Below are positions 47,400-58,885 of a stretch of DNA of 64,000 nt, one piece after another (position 1 is the stretch's first letter; each line of letters begins with the position of its first letter). The position numbers and the translations under genes are program-made. The stretch is from Gnetum montanum (lineage: Eukaryota; Streptophyta; Gnetopsida; Gnetales; Gnetaceae): NCBI GenBank assembly GCA_015680685.1, contig MNCI01002657.1, positions 1,121-65,120 of the forward strand. The letters are read 5' to 3'. The notes beneath the pieces are model-generated. The model did no database searches and was not told where the DNA came from. It saw only the letters and a list, made by a program, of their open reading frames with translations.

Positions 47400-48460
47400 T
47401 GACTCTAAAATTTTGACCTTTTTAAAATTATTTTTTATTTTTATAAATTTCATGATTTATTTATTTTTTTATAAGCACACATAATAAAAAAATTTAAACC
47501 AAAATGTTTCCCAAATTGTGAGATTGATCAAGATGAAATTTGTACAATTGAAATCATCATGACAAGTATTATGCATTGGGTATGATTTTAGGATTCAAAA
47601 ACTAAGTTGGATTTTTAGGAATTGAGAGGATTAAAATAGCCTATTTTGTCAAATTGACATTACTTAGGCCAATGCATGGATGATTTGTGGACTTTTAAGA
47701 TAACTTGATTCCAATTATAAATGATATATTGACTCATGGATTCTAAGAATATATCTTACAATTTCACAAAAGATGTAGGCCTCTCCTCTATACCCAAGCG
47801 AAGTGCTAAGGAGAAGATTATGATAACATAACATTACTTACTAAGTATGTATTCCGTTATGGATCTCATGATAATAATATTTATTGGTTAGATATAGATT
47901 AATCGTCCTTATTACTAGATTGAATCCTTAAACTTACCAATACATAGGTCTTATGTAAGATGAGTACTATCAAGTTACAAGGATTAGGTGCTTGGGGGTA
48001 ATAAGTCTCAAGTTAGCTCATAGTCACTAATCTTCTAGGATAACTTAATAAATACCTTAATTAATTAACATTCTACTAATATCACAAGATCGATAAGAGT
48101 TACCTAGAATGGTGTATCCTTATCTTACGAACATTCCTTGTAGTTGATGTACCTTGATAAAGCATAATCAGATCTCTTGGTTGATAATATCTATGAAAAT
48201 CACTTAAGAATAAATCTTCTTAGTTAATGAGATTCATCTTGAACATGATGCAAGTTCATTATTCTCTCATATATGTCTAATCTATTATTCATGAAAATGA
48301 CTAGATGGGTATCTTCTGGGTTACATGATCATCTCAAACATAAGGTACATCTAGTGGTTGATCTATAATTCTTCTTGGCTTATGATTCCATGGTATGTCA
48401 TTGAATTGTAGTTGGTCCTTGATTTTTATTGGTCATTGCATTATGGTTTGCTTCGGTATC
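47400..48460. other. H interior leader side, no gene recognised
   Basis: AT-rich non-coding stretch between the pol III-like site and the H primer region. No motif seen. A weak primer-site candidate (minus strand TTTGATACCGAAGCA) lies at 48,455-48,475, about 10-25 bp inside the LTR. Confidence 0.35.
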
Positions 48461-48483
48461 AAAGGTGAAATCCCTTTCTTTGA

Positions 48484-48588
48484 TGTCATGGCAAACATTA
48501 AATATAAATTATATTAGAAATTAGGGATAAGAAGATAACCTGACAATGTCAAATATATGTAATATTTGACATTATGTGTAAAGAATAT
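48484..48588 (-). repeat. 5' LTR of H, left fragment
   Basis: 105 bp matching the beginning (plus strand) of 42,891-43,441. Its last five bases AATAT (48,584-48,588) are one copy of the N target duplication. Confidence 0.9.
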
Positions 48589-49457
48589 TGCTGAATGGTG
48601 AGGTACCCCTTTGTCCAACCATATGAATCACAAGTGTTACACATGATCTAGTTGAATTCCATGGATGGCACTAGTTGTGCATATAAATCATCATGCTTTG
48701 ATCATAGTTCGTTGTCTTACCACTTGGACTAGTGGTAGCTTGTCACATATGGTTTAGTCCAAAGTGAGGCATATGATTGATGTTGACTAGCCCCAGGCTA
48801 CTCCTAATGGTAATAAAGAGATCAATTAATTAAGCTAATTAATAGTGGAAAGAAAAATCTATACTAGCCTATGTGTAATGAGTATCTATTCCTAATCATC
48901 CACACACACCTTGGACTTTGTGTAACTACTGTTGGTATTACCAAGCATATGTCACTAGGATCACCAAATGATACACTGCTGGGTTACCAATTAATTACAC
49001 TTAAGCATTTGTGATTAGTTGTACTCATTTTGCTTAATGATAGGAATCATAAAGAGCAATAAATGGAAACATTAACTAAGGAAAATGGTAAGTGATTAAA
49101 CAATTGAAAGAAATAATAAATCTAAGTTGATGCTGCAATGATGGAAGTAATCTTGATCTTTATTTTTGGTCATGTAATGCATCCAAGTACATCACACTTG
49201 AATAAGAATGTCATACAATCACTTAGCATCACACTGTAACTATGCACTAGAAACAACAGAACTGAAAGTCCAAAATCTATGAAAAAGATATCTAAAATCT
49301 ATCAACAAAACTATCCCAACCGTGCATCCAAGTGTTGTATTTATAGGCTAGCATGGAAGAGATAATTTTGGAGATCCAACATCATTTCTTGGGACCTGAT
49401 ATTGAGGCTCTGATATTGGGTATTCAATATTGAAGCTGACAAAATTATGACTCATCA
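48589..49457 (-). repeat. 3' LTR of N
   Basis: 869 bp, plus-strand ends TGCTGAATGG and ATGACTCATCA. It aligns throughout with 56,938-57,789, for example CACTTGGACTAGTGGTAGCT and GCTGACAAAATTATGACTCA in both. Confidence 0.95.
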
Positions 49458-49679
49458 TACCTCCATGACTAAATGAAAACTTGTCCTTAAGTTAAACAAA
49501 ATGAGGAACAAGTTTTTTACAAAATATTGTGAAGGTATGGAATTATTGATTGACTAAAATAAATAAATAAAAAATTGACTCTTACATGCCATAATGGTGT
49601 TTTACAAAATTTGGACACAACATTACAAGACACAAAAGTAGGAAAGCCCATGTAGTTCCTGATGGTAGTGGATCCTCTA

Positions 49680-52347
49680 TTAGTTACTTTCCTTTGTCAC
49701 CAGGCTTTTGAAATCTATAGTGGTTGAGTAGTTCCTGCAACTTCTCTTCATCTATCCTTGGGTCATGTACCATTCAAGCTATGAAATTGATGTGTTCTAA
49801 CATTGGTACATCCCATGGGCTTAGTAACTATGAAAACATTTTGTTGGCCTTTGCACACTAGGCCATAAAATATCGTCATTTTTTCTCAAAGGCCCTGGCC
49901 TTTTCTTTCAAATCATGATGATCTATTAATCTCTTAGCTAGGTCTTAGGAAACATTGTTTTGTCCATGGTAGTAAGCCTTGATCACCTCCAATTCTAAGT
50001 TTGCTACATGGATTTTTTGTAAAACATCTTTTCTATTTGCAAACTCTTTTTCAGATAATGCATAGGTGGTTGCTACCTACTACTCTAATTTTTTTCTAGG
50101 TTGACCTACTATTAACATGGCAAGGTTGGCATATTAGAGGTTAGTCAATGCCATGTATTCTTTTAAGTCCTCAATCTGTAGATCTTTATTCTTCACTTCT
50201 ACTTGGTGAACTAGTGCATAACTATCCAAGATGGGCTGCCAATTAGGATTTTGTGCCAATATGGGCTTTTTCCATTTGGATTTCTTTTTCATTGATCTAC
50301 TCATCCTGGAAGTGTTCTTTCAAATTTTCATGCTTTTTGGCCTCATTTTACCAAACACTTATTTTTATTATAGACTTCTAACAAATTTCTCGAGCCTCCT
50401 CCATTAAGAGGATTCTATTTTCTCTGGCCAATTAACTGGTTGACCTTCACTAGTTTTTCTTTCAACTGATGGATAGTTTCCTCTAGAATGTTCTTTTATT
50501 TTTCTATAATGGTCAACCTTACATTATCTAGAGCAAGCTATTTATTTTTTTCTTGCGTGGTAATTAATGTCTTCTTATGGGAATAGGATTGTGCTTTAGT
50601 AGTAGAGACATTTTAAACTACCTTCTCCTTTACTTTCTTATTAGCTTTATTCTCTTCAATCAATTTATTTAGCTACTTTATTCTCAATTGATCTAGATGG
50701 TCAAGTGCAATAAACTAGGCAGGGTCTCGTCTTGCAACTCTTAGGGTAGCTAACTCTTGTTGCAAGCGATGCACTTTGGCTTCTATGTGTTCCACCTTGG
50801 TCTCAACCATGACCAACTTTCCTTTGATGGTAAAGAGGTTTGATTGTACTATAGTGACATCATTGGGAATGTTAAATAGGATGGTCATTGCTTGTCCTAT
50901 CTATAACAATCAATCCAGTACATCCTCATATGTTGTAGGAGTTATTGAAGTCTTGCCACCATTTGGGCATCTCTGGTCCCAGTAAAATCCATTGGGAGCA
51001 CAACAAGCACATTGAAACATTCCTTGATGTGATATGTTATCATATGTGTTGTGCTTGCCACATCCTGATGTTGCATGAACACTATTGTGGCACCATCTCC
51101 CATTTCAAGCATCACTTGAAAGGATATGGCATTACTAGAGATTTTTCATGACCATTGGGATTCTTCTCCTAATTGTAGCAAAATCTACCCCCTTATTGGA
51201 TCAATAGAAATAGTGGATTGCATGGCATTGTTGATGACTTTAAAAAGGTTCAAATCATCTCTACTTCCCCAACTAATAGCTTTATTAATTTTTTGTGAAT
51301 GGCTCATCGTAGGGCTGTATTTTTGTGATAGTTATGGTGGAACGTGTATCTCACAACATTGTTTAGGCTCTTAATATATTTCTTTTACTGGTTCTACTTC
51401 CTTCTCTAGTTCTTGTTCCTCACCAACGTTTTTTCTTGGTGACGCAAGTTTGAGAAATTTAGCAAAGAAAGAAATTTAAGCTTTCTTGGAAATTCCATTG
51501 GTGTATCCTAGGATTCCAACATGTTTACATAGCTTTTAGATCAGGAAAGGAAATGGAAGTGTTGGCTTCCCTACCTTCTTCTCTTTGGACTACCTCTAAA
51601 TTTCCATGCAATATAACTAGGGAAGGTTTGCCATGTATTTGTCCATTAGTATGGCACTTCCCCTCATCACATACATTGAGATTCTATTGAATCCTTTGGT
51701 GAGGAAGAGGTGATATATGCCTATCTTGAACTAGGTCCTCTCTTTTAGAGTTAATTCATTATATGTCTTATCATCCTTATTGTATGCCCCATTTAGCCAT
51801 AAATTTCTAGTCTCAAGATCAGACTTGATGGACAAATAAGCTAACTTGGCTACCACATTTTTCATATTTAAAGCCTCTAAAATTGCTTTAACTAAAAAGG
51901 AAACAGTGACTCCACCAATGTTAACCATGGCACCTTCTTCCTTGTTGTGCTAGAATTGGTACATCTCGTCGAGGTACTATTCCCCACTGTCTAAAAGAAT
52001 AGACCACAGAGGTGATGCCTAGAGTTGTGTCTAGACTACTTTAGGAGAAAATGCCATAAATAGGTCGAAGTTCATTTCCACAATAACCATGGTCAACATG
52101 GACTTCTCTTGAATAGCTTCAAGGCATTTTGGGGACAATATGAGGTGTTGTCCTTGCACCAGAGCTTGTAGTTCTATAGCCTCTCCTTGGACCAACTACC
52201 CTATAACAGAAGCCTCTTCATGGATGCTAAAGGATTGGACCTCTTGTTCCTCATGCTTACCATGCTTGCCTTATTAGCCTCTACCACCTCTTAGACACTT
52301 GACCACTCCTTGCGAAGGTCCCTGTTGTCCCCTCTTTTTGGAACCAT
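49680..52347 (-). pseudogene. Long ORF of N, coiled-coil protein of unknown role
   Basis: Starts at ATG 52,347 (MVPKRGQQGPSQG) and runs to about 49,680 with stops. Legible pieces are a segment with MNFDLFMAFSPKVV, the open part 51,928-51,731 (GGVTVSFLVKAILEALNMKN, LAYLSIKSDLETRNLWLNGA), GFNRISMYVMRGSAIL, HVGILGYTNG, and from about 50,820 a long heptad-rich part with ATLRVARRDP, LDQLRIK and NKLIEENKANKKVKEKVV. The globular first half and coiled-coil second half resemble additional ORFs of Tat-lineage Gypsy elements; this is an inference. It is on the sense strand of N, unlike the coiled ORF of element B. Confidence 0.5.
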
Positions 52348-52348
52348 C

Positions 52349-53925
52349 TGTAATCAATCAAGGGTCGAATGTTACTGAGGTGTTGTTATCTATTATTAAT
52401 AGGTTTATACCTTACTCATGACCTTAGTTCCATTAAGTTTTTCAGTTCATATGATTGCAAACATAGAAAAATTTTTAGAAAGATGCCCAAAAAGTGTTTA
52501 TCCTCTTTTATAACCATTTGCAGTTCATTCCTTTTTCCTTGTGTATGGCTTATTATGATGGTTATGGTCCCTTGGGTGAAGAAATTAACATTTCTAACAT
52601 TAATATGATTGATTTCTCATTATAATGCTTAAGGTTTTTAACATTCTTACCCTTGTAATACCTTCTAGGTAATAGCAAATTTTGAAAAATTAGCACAAGT
52701 TTTCCATGCAAGCATCCCCCTATGACTAAATTAAACACTTTATAATAAAATAGGTTCAAACAAGACAAGAATCAAAGTAATAGGAAGAAAAATATCACAA
52801 TTTGAAGTTGATTTCGTAGAGCTCTTAGTCACAAGAGAAAATTTTAAAAGCTTCCCTAACTTCAAATGATGAGAATGGATTTAAAGAATAACATAGGGGT
52901 TCATATATATAGTTTTTTTAGACCCAATATCAGGTATCCAACATCACATCTGATCCCATATTAGGTAATCAATATCAGGGTATTTGAATTTGTACTTAAT
53001 GAGGGTAATCAACATGGAAAATGAAGCACTGTGATTAGTTGAAGGGTTTTAAGTTAGGTCCATAGTTCTAGGGTAAGTAGAAAATCATTTTTAAGCACCA
53101 GAAGTGTTAGAAGATGGAGTCATTGACATTAAAAGCATTGGAAGATACAAGAACAAGGGTATTATATCTATGTTGTGGGATGGATCAATTACATGACAAG
53201 GGAAAAAGCATGAAATTTAATAATTATGTGCATGGAAGGTTAAAAATGATGTGGTTGTGTCAAACAAGTACAAGTTACAACAATTACAGAAGTGGGTCCT
53301 TACCAAAGTAAGCTCCAACCCATAATGCCCTTGTGAAGGGGTTGAATGCACCACATACTTGTGAAACAAAACACACATGTTAAAACCACCAATTTGAGAA
53401 AATAAATGTATGTCACATAAAACCATAAGTTAGGATCATACGAATAGTGAGATGAGATGGATAGCAGAAAGGATTGTAGGAATTAGAATGTGAGGTATCT
53501 TACTAGAGGCATAATGAATCCTTGTGTGTTATTAATGATTCAAAAATCATTAGCCCTTCTTTCCAAGATTCAAACCAAGTCCAAACCACATTGCAATGAT
53601 ATCACATTGTTTCATCATGTCAACTAACAACCATAAGAATACCATAGTTGCAAGGAGTAACATCACTTGTCGTTTTGTCCAAGGGAGGAGTTTATTGATG
53701 GCACTTTGTTGTTTTTTTTATGAAATTATTTTGAGAAGCTACCAACCTTCAAGAATGGGTACATGTCTTTCTAGTGGGACCCTAAAAAATTTATTTAGTA
53801 CCCTGTTATTTTGCTTTTACTTCCATTTTTTGTTAGATCTACAAATATATAATTACAACCTTAGCAACATGATAGAACATACAAAAGTGGCCAAAGAGAA
53901 TCCACAAATCTCCTTGATGTCACAC
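52349..53925 (-). repeat. Possible foreign LTR within N
   Basis: At 53,926-53,944 the minus strand has the purine run AAGGGGGAATGTGAGGGG directly followed by TGTGACATC, the signature of a polypurine tract and LTR start. Near 52,925-52,985 the text CCAATATCAGGTATCCAACA resembles the 3' part of N's own LTRs (GATCCAACATC, GATATTGGGTATTC). The lower end is unclear; TGTAATCAATC at 52,349 would give TG..CA ends. No coding sequence is seen. Confidence 0.35.
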
Positions 53926-53944
53926 CCCTCACATTCCCCCTTGG

Positions 53945-54300
53945 TTCGTCACTTTTCTATGCAGGCACAATGATTATGAATTTATTTTTAGTTTTGGATG
54001 ATGGGAAAAAAAGAATATCATTATAACCAAGGTAAGAACCTCTCATTAATGGAATGGATGAATGAATGGCATGGCCTCACTATCGAAATAATCAATCCCT
54101 TATGACTTGACAACATAGAGAAAACCTCATCTCAATGGGCTACATGATCATTTTATTCACAAACAAGATTACTAACAAAGAAAATGAAAACGAAATATGG
54201 AAAAAGATGAAAACACAGGATAAGAAAAATTACATCAAGAAATAAGAAAATGATAAAAAATTATAGAACAAAAAGATGAAAAAAAACTATTAATTTTGAA
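53945..54300. other. N spacer, no gene recognised
   Basis: A-rich stretch (54,180-54,290 is almost pure A/G with T) between the polypurine signal and the gag C-terminus. Nothing recognised. Confidence 0.35.
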
Positions 54301-56811
54301 GGTTTGAATGGGGGGTTTCCCCCACAACTAAGTGTTTGGCCATGGAAATAATTCATAAGTGGATAGGTAGGTTCCATACATGTGTAAAACATTGTTAGCC
54401 TTTCATTTTTGAGCCACTAGGTGTCTCTTAGTTTAGTGGCAGCTACATAGCCAAGTTTTTGTTCACACATGTGGTTGTTAAATGTATGGTGGATCAGGGT
54501 ATGAATTATATTAACATTCTAGGTGTCTAGCTCATGATTGCACCATTGATCATGATACAGTATGCATGGATTCATTTGTCTATCCATAATGCTAGATCCA
54601 TTGCTTCTATTGGATGTGGGAGTAACAATGGATGGTGGCCTTTGCATAGGATCAGAGGACGTTGGTTGTGAAAGGGATGGCATTGCACTAGATTGACATT
54701 ATGCTAGTTTAGATGATGTGGTAGATCCATGAGTGTTTCCCTTCCACCTAGGGCCTATCCTAAAGAAAGGGCATTTTCTAGTTTGTAGTGGAAACCTACT
54801 AGTATTGGCATGTTTATGCACTTTCATGACACAAGTGGCATTCATTTGTTGATATTGTGATGTTGAACCTTCCTATGTCACTAGTAGTGGCATGTGATGA
54901 GGTGGGGCATGAGAATATCAAGGATAGGATGGATGGTAAGATGCGCAAGGTGGTGATCCTTTAGGAGATGTCATGGATTAATGATACTCATGAGAGTGAT
55001 AGTAGTGATCTGAAGTAGAGAATGTACAACTAGTTGGGAAATAGGATGTTGAACATAATATTTGTGCAGGCTTGGCTAGCAGTAAGGGTAGGGCTAGTTT
55101 GGTGGTGGCTTCCCCCATGACTATGGGTTTTGCCACTATGGTTGATGATGGTGTTGAGATTGGTAATAAGCCCCCCTAGGATAATACGATTGGTTGTGGG
55201 ACTGTCTATAATTACCATGTGAAAAATGAAATTTCCTGGGCATGTGCTTTTGTATGAATTTGGGATTTAATACAAAAGCCCAATACTCATGTAAATGTGA
55301 CATGACTAGGAAATGGTCCTTTGGGTGGTCATATATGCAAATGTCACATCCATCATCTTTGTCTATGGTTGAGTTTATAGCCTTACTTTCTTCAACCATG
55401 TTCCTTATTTGCCAATAAATGTTCCTAGCTATTTCTTGGTTTTGTTTCCTTTATTTATTATGATCTCCTCATTCATTTTGTGTTACCTTCTCCTCTACAA
55501 TTTCTATGAAAGTTGTAACATTTTTATATATCAACTTTGACATCCTATCAAACTTTGCTTCAAGTTCATTGATAGACTTCTATATCAGCAAGTTCGTTGT
55601 AGAATCACCTTATCAAGAGCAACCTATTTCTCCTTACCATAGATATGGATTTGCTTCTTTTGAAGGGTTGGGTCCTAGTGATATTTCTTAACATTCTTCC
55701 TTTTGCATATCTCTTCTTCTTCTTTGTCCACATACTTAATTAGCTCTCAAATTTGATGGGTTTGTAGCTCATATAATTCTCCTGGGGCATACATCCCAAG
55801 GCTCTCCCTTGTTTCATTGCAAAGTTGATCTATTATGTGGAAAAGTTACATTTCCTCGAAGAAATCATGGCCTAGGAATCTATTTAGTAGGAAATAACAT
55901 CTATTAAAGGCAACATCTAGGGGTTCATGTTGTTCTTACTTCCATCCTTTGATCTATCTCCTTAGGTTGGACACCCTTGCATAGGTTTGATATTTTTCGT
56001 TGAAGAGTTCCAACATTGTGGGCCACCATTATATTGAATTTGGTTTCAACAATCTATACCTCACTTTAGCTCTATCAATGAGTGTCCTAGGAAAGATCTT
56101 AAGCTTTTCCCATCCACTTTCAATGTTATAAAAGGCACAGACATCTTGAAATACTTGTACATGATGTTGTGGATTCAAATTGTAGCCTCCTATGAATATA
56201 GGGATATTGTTTATATCAAACTTAGGTAGAAAAATTGCCCTACAATGCCTATGGGATATCCTAACCACCTCTATGATCTATATCAAGCTCTTAATAGCCA
56301 ACAAAAATTCATCATCATTGGACATGTTGTGATGAAAATTTCTATTTCTATCTATTTGATTGTGATGATTTTGTCTATGTTCATTTTGACGTCTTTGATT
56401 TCTCCCATGGGTTTGATTTTTATTTTTACTTTGATGCCAATGATGAGCTTGGTCTCTATATCTACATTCATCTGCATTAGAACTAGACATTGAAGAGGAA
56501 GGGAAAGGTGAGGAACTAGGAGGATTGCCATGGCTCCTATAGTACTTCCCAAGGTCCCTTAATTTATCTTTTCTAGGCTTTGAGAAGGTCCTAGGCCTTG
56601 AGGCCTTCCCTAGTCCATAACTTACTTCATCTCCTCTAGGGTTGTCTATTTTAAGTGAATGTAGTCCTTAAGTGTTGTTAGGGTGACCATGAACATATGA
56701 AACCCTTACATAAGGTTGGTCACTCCAATTTTCTTCAACATATATCTCATTAGTTTCTCAATGGGTGTCTTCGCTATACAATGCATTATCACTTCCTTGT
56801 GAAAGAGACAT
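54300..56811 (-). pseudogene. Gag of element N
   Basis: Starts at ATG 56,811, 126 bp inside the LTR: MSLSQGSDNALYSEDTH. Next is an arginine/asparagine/histidine-rich segment (QNEHRQNHHNQIDRNRNFHH) near 56,400, then the Retrotrans_gag core at 56,200-56,029 with NPQHHVQVFQDVCAFYNIES and FPRTLIDRAKVRYRLLKP. A knuckle-like CDICIYDHPKDHFLVMSHL is at about 55,345-55,290, then a proline/serine/glutamine-rich tail (HNQSYYPRGAYYQSQHHHQP) to about 54,300. This is Tat/Athila-like Gypsy Gag. Stops break it in several places, though open stretches of 60-90 codons survive. Confidence 0.75.
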
Positions 56812-56906
56812 TGTTGTTGATTTGTGATGTGTGTGATTTAATATTTTTTTGAAAGATAAATTGTTAATGCATTTATAGTGATCATGTATAATATAACTAA
56901 TCTAGA

Positions 56907-56937
56907 TAACTAGCACCATCCCTTGCAATGGTCCCAA
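56907..56937 (-). other. Primer-binding site of N
   Basis: Minus strand TTGGGACCATTGCAAGGGAT follows the 5' LTR end directly. It is a decayed form of the TGGCGCCGTTGCCGGGGA site that characterises Tat/Athila-type plant Gypsy elements, and the following GGTGCTA is also typical. Confidence 0.7.
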
Positions 56938-57789
56938 TGATGAGCGGCAAGGTAACCCTATATCCAACCATATGAATCACAAGAATTCATGCATGATCTA
57001 GTTAAATTCCATAGATGGGACTAGTTGTGTATCTAAATCATTATCCTTTGATCATAGGTCATTATCTTTCCACTTGGACTAGTGGTAGCTTGTCAGGTAT
57101 GGTTTAGTTGAGAGGCATATGATTGATGTTGATTGGCCCTAGGCTACTCTTAATGGTAATAAAGAGATTAATTGATTAATCTAATTAACAATAAAAGTAA
57201 GACTTATACTAGCCTACGCGCAATGAGTATCTATTCCTAATCATCTACACATGCCTTGGACTTTGTGTAACTACCATTGGGATTACCAAGTGTACATCAC
57301 TAGGCTCACCAAACGATACACTGCTAGGTTACCAAGTAATTACACATAAGCATTCACAATTAGTCATACTCATTTTGCTTAATGATAGGAATCGTAAATA
57401 ACAATAAATGGAAACATTAACTAAGGAAAATGGTAAATGATTAAACAATTAAAAGCAATAATAAATCTAACTTGGATGTTGCAATGATGGAAGTAATCTC
57501 GATCTTTATTTCTGATCATGTCATGCGTCCAAATACGTTACACTCAAATAAGGATTTCATATAATCACTTAACATCACACTGCAGGCATGCACTAGAAAT
57601 AATAGAATTGGAAGTTAAAAATATATGAAAAATCTATCTAAAATATATCAACAAAACTATCCCAACCATAAACCAAAGTGTTATATTTATAGGCTAGCAT
57701 GGAAGAGAAAATATCAAATATTCAACATCATTTCTTGGGATCCAATATTGCATATCTGATATCAAAGCTGACAAAATTATGACTCATCA
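56938..57789 (-). repeat. 5' LTR of N
   Basis: 852 bp, plus-strand ends TGATGAGCGG and ATGACTCATCA. The partner LTR is 869 bp; they differ by many transitions and small indels, so N is old. Confidence 0.95.
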
Positions 57790-57794
57790 AATAT

Positions 57795-58241
57795 AATAGG
57801 AAAAATGTAGAAGGAGAAAGAAAAGACTACATTATTTATGTGAAATAAGGTATCTAGGTCATTCTCTAAGAGTTTCTTAGGATTATCTTCCTTCAAAATT
57901 TATCCCTTAGAGGCTATCCAACACTACCACTATGGTTAGGCCTATCACTAGCCATAAGCGATGGCCAGTTCTCTTCCTATCCTACTTTATCCAAAACTAG
58001 TTACTCATCTATACCAACTCCACAACTTCATGCTGATATGACTTATAATACTCAGATATAAATATCTTAGGTCAAACCTTCAAAGGTTACCTTGAAAGAC
58101 ATGTCCTTTATTACAATATGTCCTTTTAGGTCTTAATTATAGCTTTTCCTTTTGGGTCTTTTTATGTTAATTACATTATTAGTTGTAAAGAAACACCATC
58201 TTTGTTATGCAATGACATCATTTTGGAATGGGGATGTTATA
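57795..58241 (-). repeat. 5' LTR of H, right fragment
   Basis: 447 bp matching the larger part of 42,891-43,441. The minus-strand start is TATAACATCCCCATTCC (TG decayed to TA). With 48,484-48,588 it rebuilds a 552-bp LTR. Confidence 0.9.
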
Positions 58242-58885
58242 AATATCTTCAATTAAAGGAACGTTAGGATTATCTTCATTTGAAGACTTCCATTTCTCCA
58301 AATTTTAAAGTTCCATATACTTTGAAGGCTTAGTTTTCTTTTATTCTCATTACTTATATCTTAATTCTCTACAATTGAGTCATTTTCATTTCCTTAACAT
58401 TTTCCCTTCTTACAAGTAGCTCTCTTGGAATCTAAACCTTTCTTGGTCTTCTATTACTTCTCATTTGTGTTATTCTTAGCATTTCCTTTCTCCTTTGCTC
58501 CTTTATATCCCTTAGAAGCCTTGAATCCTTTTCCTTTGGAAGCCTTTAGATCTTTGATGAAGTCTCAAAATTTCCTTTTAGCCTTAAGATCCAAATTAAA
58601 AGTCTCATCCAAAATTTATGGTTCATAGAAGGTAACTTCTTGCTATAATTCCTTATTTACTCCTTGGAATTTAGAAGCTTATTCATTATCATCCTAGTGT
58701 ACATTAGGTTACTAAAAAGCTTTGAAAAATTCCATCTAATATTCCTTTACACTTTTATCTCCCTATCTTATATACTTTAACCTTACAACCTTTGAATAAC
58801 CTCTTTTCTATGATGAGACTTTTCAAAACATTACTTAAGCATAAATTTCATGAAAGACTAATCTTTGATAGGAGTACTATCATAT
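58242..58885 (-). pseudogene. Gag of element G, C-terminal part
   Basis: Minus-strand reading gives SFMKFMLK, SHHRKEVIQRL, then GDKSVKEY and MEFFKAF, the R-L-R-Q-G-x-x-S-V-x-E-Y block of Gypsy Gag. Then comes a lysine-rich end with LDLKAKRKF, DFIKDLKASKGKGFKASKGY and KGAKEKGNAKNN. It is cut at 58,242 by H; the next residues of the polyprotein resume at 42,890 with the protease leader. Stops are present. Confidence 0.65.

Larger units (their letters stand above)
48589..57789 (-). mobile_element. Element N, Gypsy Gag-bearing LTR element
   Basis: 9,201 bp bounded by LTRs 48,589-49,457 and 56,938-57,789, with an exact 5-bp target duplication AATAT on both sides. Orientation is minus: the primer site is inside the right LTR, and gag is read leftward from 56,811. 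No protease, RT, RNase H or integrase was recognised in its 7.5-kb interior, which holds gag, a spacer with an orphan polypurine/LTR-start signal at about 53,925, and a long ORF at 52.35-49.69 kb. It inserted into the 5' LTR of H. Confidence 0.9.
42891..58241 (-). mobile_element. Element H, non-autonomous LTR element (interrupted)
   Basis: H lies on the minus strand inside G. Its 3' LTR is 42,891-43,441. Its 5' LTR is in two parts, 48,484-48,588 and 57,795-58,241, because element N sits in it. The joined parts total 552 bp against 551 bp for the 3' LTR. The interior (43,442-48,483, about 5 kb) has no legible gag or pol but carries a CCR4-like gene fragment. Outer flanks CATAT and AATAT form a 4-of-5 target duplication. 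Removing H brings G's gag (58,242 and up) next to G's protease (42,890 and down), which independently supports the limits. Confidence 0.85.

Noticed and set aside
53596-53973. 125-codon plus-strand frame in N
   Set aside because: It runs across the polypurine/LTR-start signal on the opposite strand to N's genes and has no recognisable domain.
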